DNA of 58,398 bases, from positions 1 through 58,398 of the forward strand of contig LPNZ01007939.1 of NCBI GenBank assembly GCA_001655205.1, written 5' to 3'. This document shows, in pieces, positions 55,201 to 58,398 of the stretch. Both the position numbers and the translations under genes were made by a program. The notes below the pieces were generated by a model that did not search any database, had not been told where the DNA came from, and saw only the letters and a program-made list of their open reading frames with translations. How positions within the stretch are numbered: position 1 is the first letter of the stretch; the number at the start of each line of letters is the position of its first letter. Origin of the DNA: Lenisia limosa (taxonomy: Eukaryota; Breviatea).

Positions 55201-56631
55201 ACTAGGGCATAAACTGCCAAAGAACCCGGGTCCTACTTGCAACTTTAGACTGTCGTTTAGTCGGCCCCTTAGTGGAGGTGTAGTACGCCTTGAAGTAATG
55301 CTCGACAACACCCTGCGATGCCGTCAAGATGATGGCGCCCGAACAGACACTGAGAGAGTCCAATGTGGGGGGACCGTTGGCGTTCAGGTCCAGTTTGGTC
55401 GTCACCATCAAGCTTAAAACCTATGATGTAACTTTAGTTTTGAGGAGTGTCAGCTAAAAAAATGGAGTAACTGGCCGAAGATCATGTTGCGAGTTATTTA
55501 TTGTTTTCAACTAATAACAACTCTGAAGTAATTCATGACATTTGATTATGATATTATTGATATTAATTCCAACCACCCACCTTTGTCACTTCCGCCATTC
55601 GCGAGTTATTTTTCTAGGAATGTGATAAATGGTATTGAAGCAAGAGGAAAGGAAATGGGCATATTATTTGATGCAGTTCATATCTGTTGAATAGATATTG
55701 TATAACTTATCATAATTTGTATTAACAATATTTGACAAAAAAGGCTGTACTATACTCTAGAAATTTCCCAAAAGTTCTTCCTTGGGTTGAAGATTTGGTC
55801 TGCTCCACATCACATCCCCCTCCCCCACTCCAAATCCAACGAAATACGCGGCCGGACCAAGACAGAGCTTGGCACTCACAAATCCACGTTTCGGTTCGTA
55901 TCTGCTGTGTAAGAGGACTGCTGGGAAAGCTGAAAATGTAGTGCAAGCCCTCCCACGTGATGGAGGATGAAATGGACTCGAAGCGGAACTGCCTAGCTCC
56001 GGAGTTGAGCAGCACTTGGCTGCTGTTGATCTCGACGACGCAGTACTTGGACAGCCAGGAAAGGCATGTCTGCAGCGGCTTCGGGATGGAGTTCAGCTGT
56101 CGTCGCACCAGAGAAAGAACCTTGGCTTGGGTCTTGCTGTCCTGAAGAGGTAATTAGCCGTCGAATATTATCAACATGAAAGGCTATAAGGAATGTAGGG
56201 AGTAAGACGGACTCCACCCAAATAGGCAACAGTCATGGATTGAATTTCCAAGGTAAATGGGAATGCCCCATGTGACACCGTATTCCCACCGATTGCTTGT
56301 CAGCCGCATCATCAGCATCATCATCGTTGTTGATCTTGACGTCAACTTCCAACGCCACGCCAACCACGCGTATCACAAGCCGCGTCCACGAGAAATGGAA
56401 CGCCACGTGCCCAAGCTTGCAGAAGAAGCCCAGTCCTGACTCCCCTCCATAGTTCCCAAGGTATACTCCGGACACTTTAAGAAATGATATCTTCTCAATG
56501 CCTCTAAGAGTGGGAAAGACGTGTGACGTCAGGCGGGATGTGAATGCTGCAAATTGGGCGGGGAGGAAGAGGTAGCATGTTAGGGGGAAGAGCAGTAGAG
56601 TTGCCCAAACCCCCAAAATTATATTCAACAT
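40287..56631 (-). CDS. Bridge-like lipid transfer protein, BLTP2/Hobbit/SABRE/FMP27 family (probable)
   Basis: The family forms long hydrophobic grooves that move lipids at ER-plasma membrane contacts. Start ATG 56631 gives an N-terminal membrane anchor (ILGVWATLLLFPLTCYLFLP), then VYLGNYGG and a beta-rich stretch (RLVIRVVGVALEVDVKI). Dozens of short beta-rich exons follow across 16 kb. The C-terminal part has the order expected for the family. LILRTNSEQYK plus VVNSVVSILIVGNIIDEEL lies at about 44310-44070. LELRMSGVRGHSLYLID and VAYSIGDYVVLNKRPSPHY lie at about 43430-43300. CIVPFEVTPQVAGIAVYAS lies at about 43190-43120. The C-terminus is basic (KKRLFKIRGRRRRP); stop near 40287. Three gaps interrupt it. 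Exon edges were not fully resolved, and two adjacent genes cannot be excluded. Confidence 0.66.
40731..40792 (+). repeat. Dispersed repeat copy 1 (TCTGGCCGAAGCC family)
   Basis: Runs ATGAGAAATAAGAAATAAGA, then TTGTATCTGGCCGAAGCC, then TTCAACACCATCACGCTTAT. Related copies are at 50082-50138, 52671-52710 and 57812-57872. Lies in a BLTP-like intron. Confidence 0.72.
43495..43870. repeat. AT-rich palindromic intron tract
   Basis: Many overlapping CATATGATATA / TGATCATATCA motifs able to fold back on themselves. It is one large intron of the BLTP-like gene. Similar shorter tracts are at 2010-2035, 8265-8310, 12150-12205, 14150-14220, 23515-23575 and 37130-37370. Confidence 0.75.
44336..44466. repeat. 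Tandem repeat in an intron, unit about 26 bases
   Basis: About five imperfect units of the form GTGACAACACAGTTTGTAGT followed by AGTATA. The unit also truncates to about 20 bases in places. Lies between two BLTP-like exons. Confidence 0.85.
50082..50138 (+). repeat. Dispersed repeat copy 2 (divergent)
   Basis: Starts AATGAGAAATAAAAATGAGT and continues AAAAGCCTTCAACACCACCA. It has lost the TCTGGCC part. Confidence 0.5.
51347..51437. mobile_element. MITE copy in a BLTP-like intron
   Basis: Left end GGGCCTCACTCCACGGCTGA, core TATTCGAGGATTTATCGAAA, right end GAGAGGTGAAGCTC. TA precedes the left end. More decayed than the SMC3 copies. Confidence 0.68.
52671..52710 (+). repeat. Dispersed repeat copy 3
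   Basis: GTATCTGGCCAAAGCC, then GTACACACCATCATGCTTAT. Same orientation as the other copies. Confidence 0.65.
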
Positions 56632-57228
56632 TGTTGATCTCTCTAAGAGTGGCAATTACAGCCAAGGAGAGATGTTTCAATTTACATTTGAATGCACTCA
56701 AGACGACTGTTGTATCTGCCATAAAAATAGATTATACATATAAAATTTTTTTTAATGACGGTAGCAACAGACGATTTCAAGGGGCGATCAGGGCCATTAG
56801 CATCCACAATTGGGTGGCGGTGGCGTGTTAATTTTGGAAGGGTTTTGGTTTTGTGATGTCTCGTGTTCTTCTTGAATAAATAGTTTAATATAACGACAGA
56901 GGATTTAAGATTAATTTACAAAAGCCTTTTTGCAGGCAACCGTATAAGAGAGAGCCTAAAATGCAACGGTTTTGGCTACAGCTCTGGCTAATAGCCCCGC
57001 TAATCAGCTTGTTAACTCCCTCTGGTGATGCTTTTCTTGCTAAGTAAGCCTTATGGTTCCCCCTCCCCACCAATCAGTCATAGAAGTTGTGGGTTATTTC
57101 GTGAATCTGTTGAAAGCAATATTGTGATTAACCATGTTGAGTGATTAATGAATGGTATAATTTCTTAATTATTTGAGACGACCTGTTGTTTTTCGACCCA
57201 CTGGCAAGTTCATTTCTTAATCGTTTCC
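56632..57228. other. Intergenic stretch, divergent promoters
   Basis: About 600 bases upstream of the BLTP-like start and of a probable + strand gene. Short open frames exist on both strands, but none has splice partners or a recognisable motif. I see nothing else here. Confidence 0.4.
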
Positions 57229-58140
57229 TTGATCACAATGTTAGTATCCTTCACTCAAGTGATGGACGGCTTCATCCAGATACTTATTAATATACTACCT
57301 TATAAACATGATGATGAGGACCGGATACCATTCATAGCAATATTGTCAGCCATTACCATTGTTAGGGTGGCCAGCACCGGGGGAGTACAGTTTAAATTGG
57401 ACACTCCAACTGAAGCACATCACGCAGCTACTTATGGCAGTGGGGGGTGAAATTGGATAATTTATGAAACAAAAAAAACCAAAATCAACTCTGTNNNNNN
57501 NNNNNNNNNNNNNNNNNNNNNNNNNNNNNNNNNNNNNNNNNNNNNNNNNNNNNNNNNNNNNNNNNNNNNNNNNNNNNNNNNNNNNNNNNNNNNNNNNNNN
57601 NNNNNNNNNNNNNNNNNNNNNNNNNNNNNNNNNNNNNNNNNNNNNNNNNNNNNNNNNNNNNNNNNNNNNNNNNCCATTCTAGTTGGAGGAGATTGTGTTG
57701 TTTGTCGCCTCCAAGATGATGGAGGTATGGAAGCTTTACCAGCTTTTCAAGAAGATGGTTGGAAATTACTGGATTTATTAGTTAGAGTGAGTGCGTTTGT
57801 ATTATGTAGAGATGAGAAATACACCAAGATTGTGTCTGGCCGAAGCTATACACACCATCACGCTTATAAGAGNNNNNNNNNNNNNNNNNNNNNNNNNNNN
57901 NNNNNNNNNNNNNNNNNNNNNNNNNNNNNNNNNNNNNNNNNNNNNNNNNNNNNNNNNNNNNNNNNNNNNNNNNNNNNNNNNNNNNNNNNNNNNNNNNNNN
58001 NGAAGTCTTTATTAACCCCCCTGACATCCGCAGTGGTGCGCTGCATGATTGGTCCGAATGTCCCTGCTGGGGTGACCGTTTCGCTGTCCAACGTCAAACG
58101 CACATCCACCGGTAGCCAAGCCGACTTCATTGTCGAGGTA
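57229..58140 (+). CDS. Partial + strand gene, unrecognised
   Basis: Three candidate exons. 57235-57447 contains PFIAILSAITIVRVAS and GGVQFKLDTPTEAHHA. About 57675-57786 (GGDCVVCRLQDDGGMEAL, then FQEDGWKLLDLLVR) ends at a GTGAGT donor. About 58035-58139 (VVRCMIGPNVPAGVTVSL, then RTSTGSQADFIVE) ends at a GTATAAG donor. Gaps at 57495-57673 and 57873-58001 hide the joins, so it is not certain that all three belong to one gene. It continues past the right edge. No family recognised. Confidence 0.35.
57812..57872 (+). repeat. Dispersed repeat copy 4, running into a gap
   Basis: ATGAGAAATACACCAAGATT, then GTGTCTGGCCGAAGC, then TATACACACCATCACGCTTA. The N gap begins right after TAAGAG, so the element probably extends into it. 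Confidence 0.68.
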
Positions 58141-58236
58141 TAAGGGTAGAAGTGTCGAGGTATGAGGTCGAGGTATGAGGGTAGAAATGTCGAGGTATGA
58201 GGGTAAAAATGTCGAGGTATGAGGGTAGAAATGTTT
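58131..58236. repeat. Tandem repeat, unit about 22 bases
   Basis: About four to five units of GTCGAGGTATGAGGGTAGAA with small changes. It starts at the donor site of the preceding exon (GAG/GTATAAG), so exon end and repeat share the GTCGAGGTAT string. Confidence 0.88.
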
Positions 58237-58328
58237 TGTGGTGTATGATGCTGAATTCCTCGAATAATGCTCGATAATAATAATATTTCCCTCTCATTTT
58301 TGGATCGAAAGGAAGAGTGGGTAGATAT

Positions 58329-58398
58329 ATCACATCGTCCATATATCTGTGAATTTTCCTCTATCTGTGAAAAAAAAGCCAAATGAACGTTTTCCTTG
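58329..58398. repeat. Second copy of the 70-base dispersed repeat
   Basis: Nearly identical to 37371-37439, in the same orientation. It is cut by the window edge. Confidence 0.85.

Noticed and set aside
58131-58236. Possible CRISPR-like array
   Set aside because: Simple head-to-tail tandem repeat without spacers.

Overview
This window is nuclear DNA of an intron-dense, compact microbial eukaryote. Genes are split into many short exons (often 50-200 bases) by GT-AG introns of roughly 50-150 bases. Exon models below were built by hand from open frames, matching splice phases and family motifs, so exon edges are approximate. I cannot place the species. Recognisable proteins include SMC3, a kinesin-12, an SND3/PHO88 protein, a SCOT-type CoA transferase, a TPT/SLC35 transporter and a very large bridge-like lipid transfer protein. 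Fourteen runs of N interrupt the sequence (8966-9043, 16932-17023, 19391-19509, 26160-26247, 27055-27157, 33805-33951, 34137-34292, 34999-35072, 37485-37650, 41046-41220, 42373-42452, 54453-54544, 57495-57673, 57873-58001). Many sit beside long G or C tracts.

Layout. 1-6100 is mixed and poorly characterised: a probable non-LTR retrotransposon remnant (-), a 5S rRNA gene (+) with a Pol III terminator, three unrecognised split genes and a broken Tc1/mariner transposase. 6108-14490 (-) is a kinesin-12 motor with a long coiled-coil tail. It is divergent from SMC3 at 14890-21527 (+). Next come a small coiled-coil protein (21648-22516, -) and an atypical Ras/Rab-like GTPase (22671-24109, -). The GTPase is divergent from SND3/PHO88 (24455-25492, +), which converges on SCOT (25603-28180, -). 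SCOT is divergent from a large disordered protein with a long Glu/Lys helix and a membrane segment near its C terminus (28580-35220, +). That gene converges on an Arg/Asp/Glu-repeat protein (35471-38266, -), which is divergent from a TPT-family transporter (38645-40053, +). The transporter converges on a ~16 kb BLTP2/Hobbit/SABRE/FMP27-like gene (40287-56631, -). A partial + strand gene runs off the right end.

From 14 kb onward, divergent and convergent junctions alternate almost without exception, with about 350-400 bases between paired start codons, so paired genes probably share promoters. The introns host a family of ~95-base terminal-inverted-repeat elements (MITEs), AT-rich palindromic tracts, G-tracts and short tandem repeats. 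I saw no operon-like functional cluster and no defence or biosynthetic system. The most unusual points are the acidic/proline expansion of the kinesin loop L5, the GTPase lacking a normal G3 motif, the rod-like helix protein near the C-terminal membrane segment, and the G-tract repeat family at assembly gaps.
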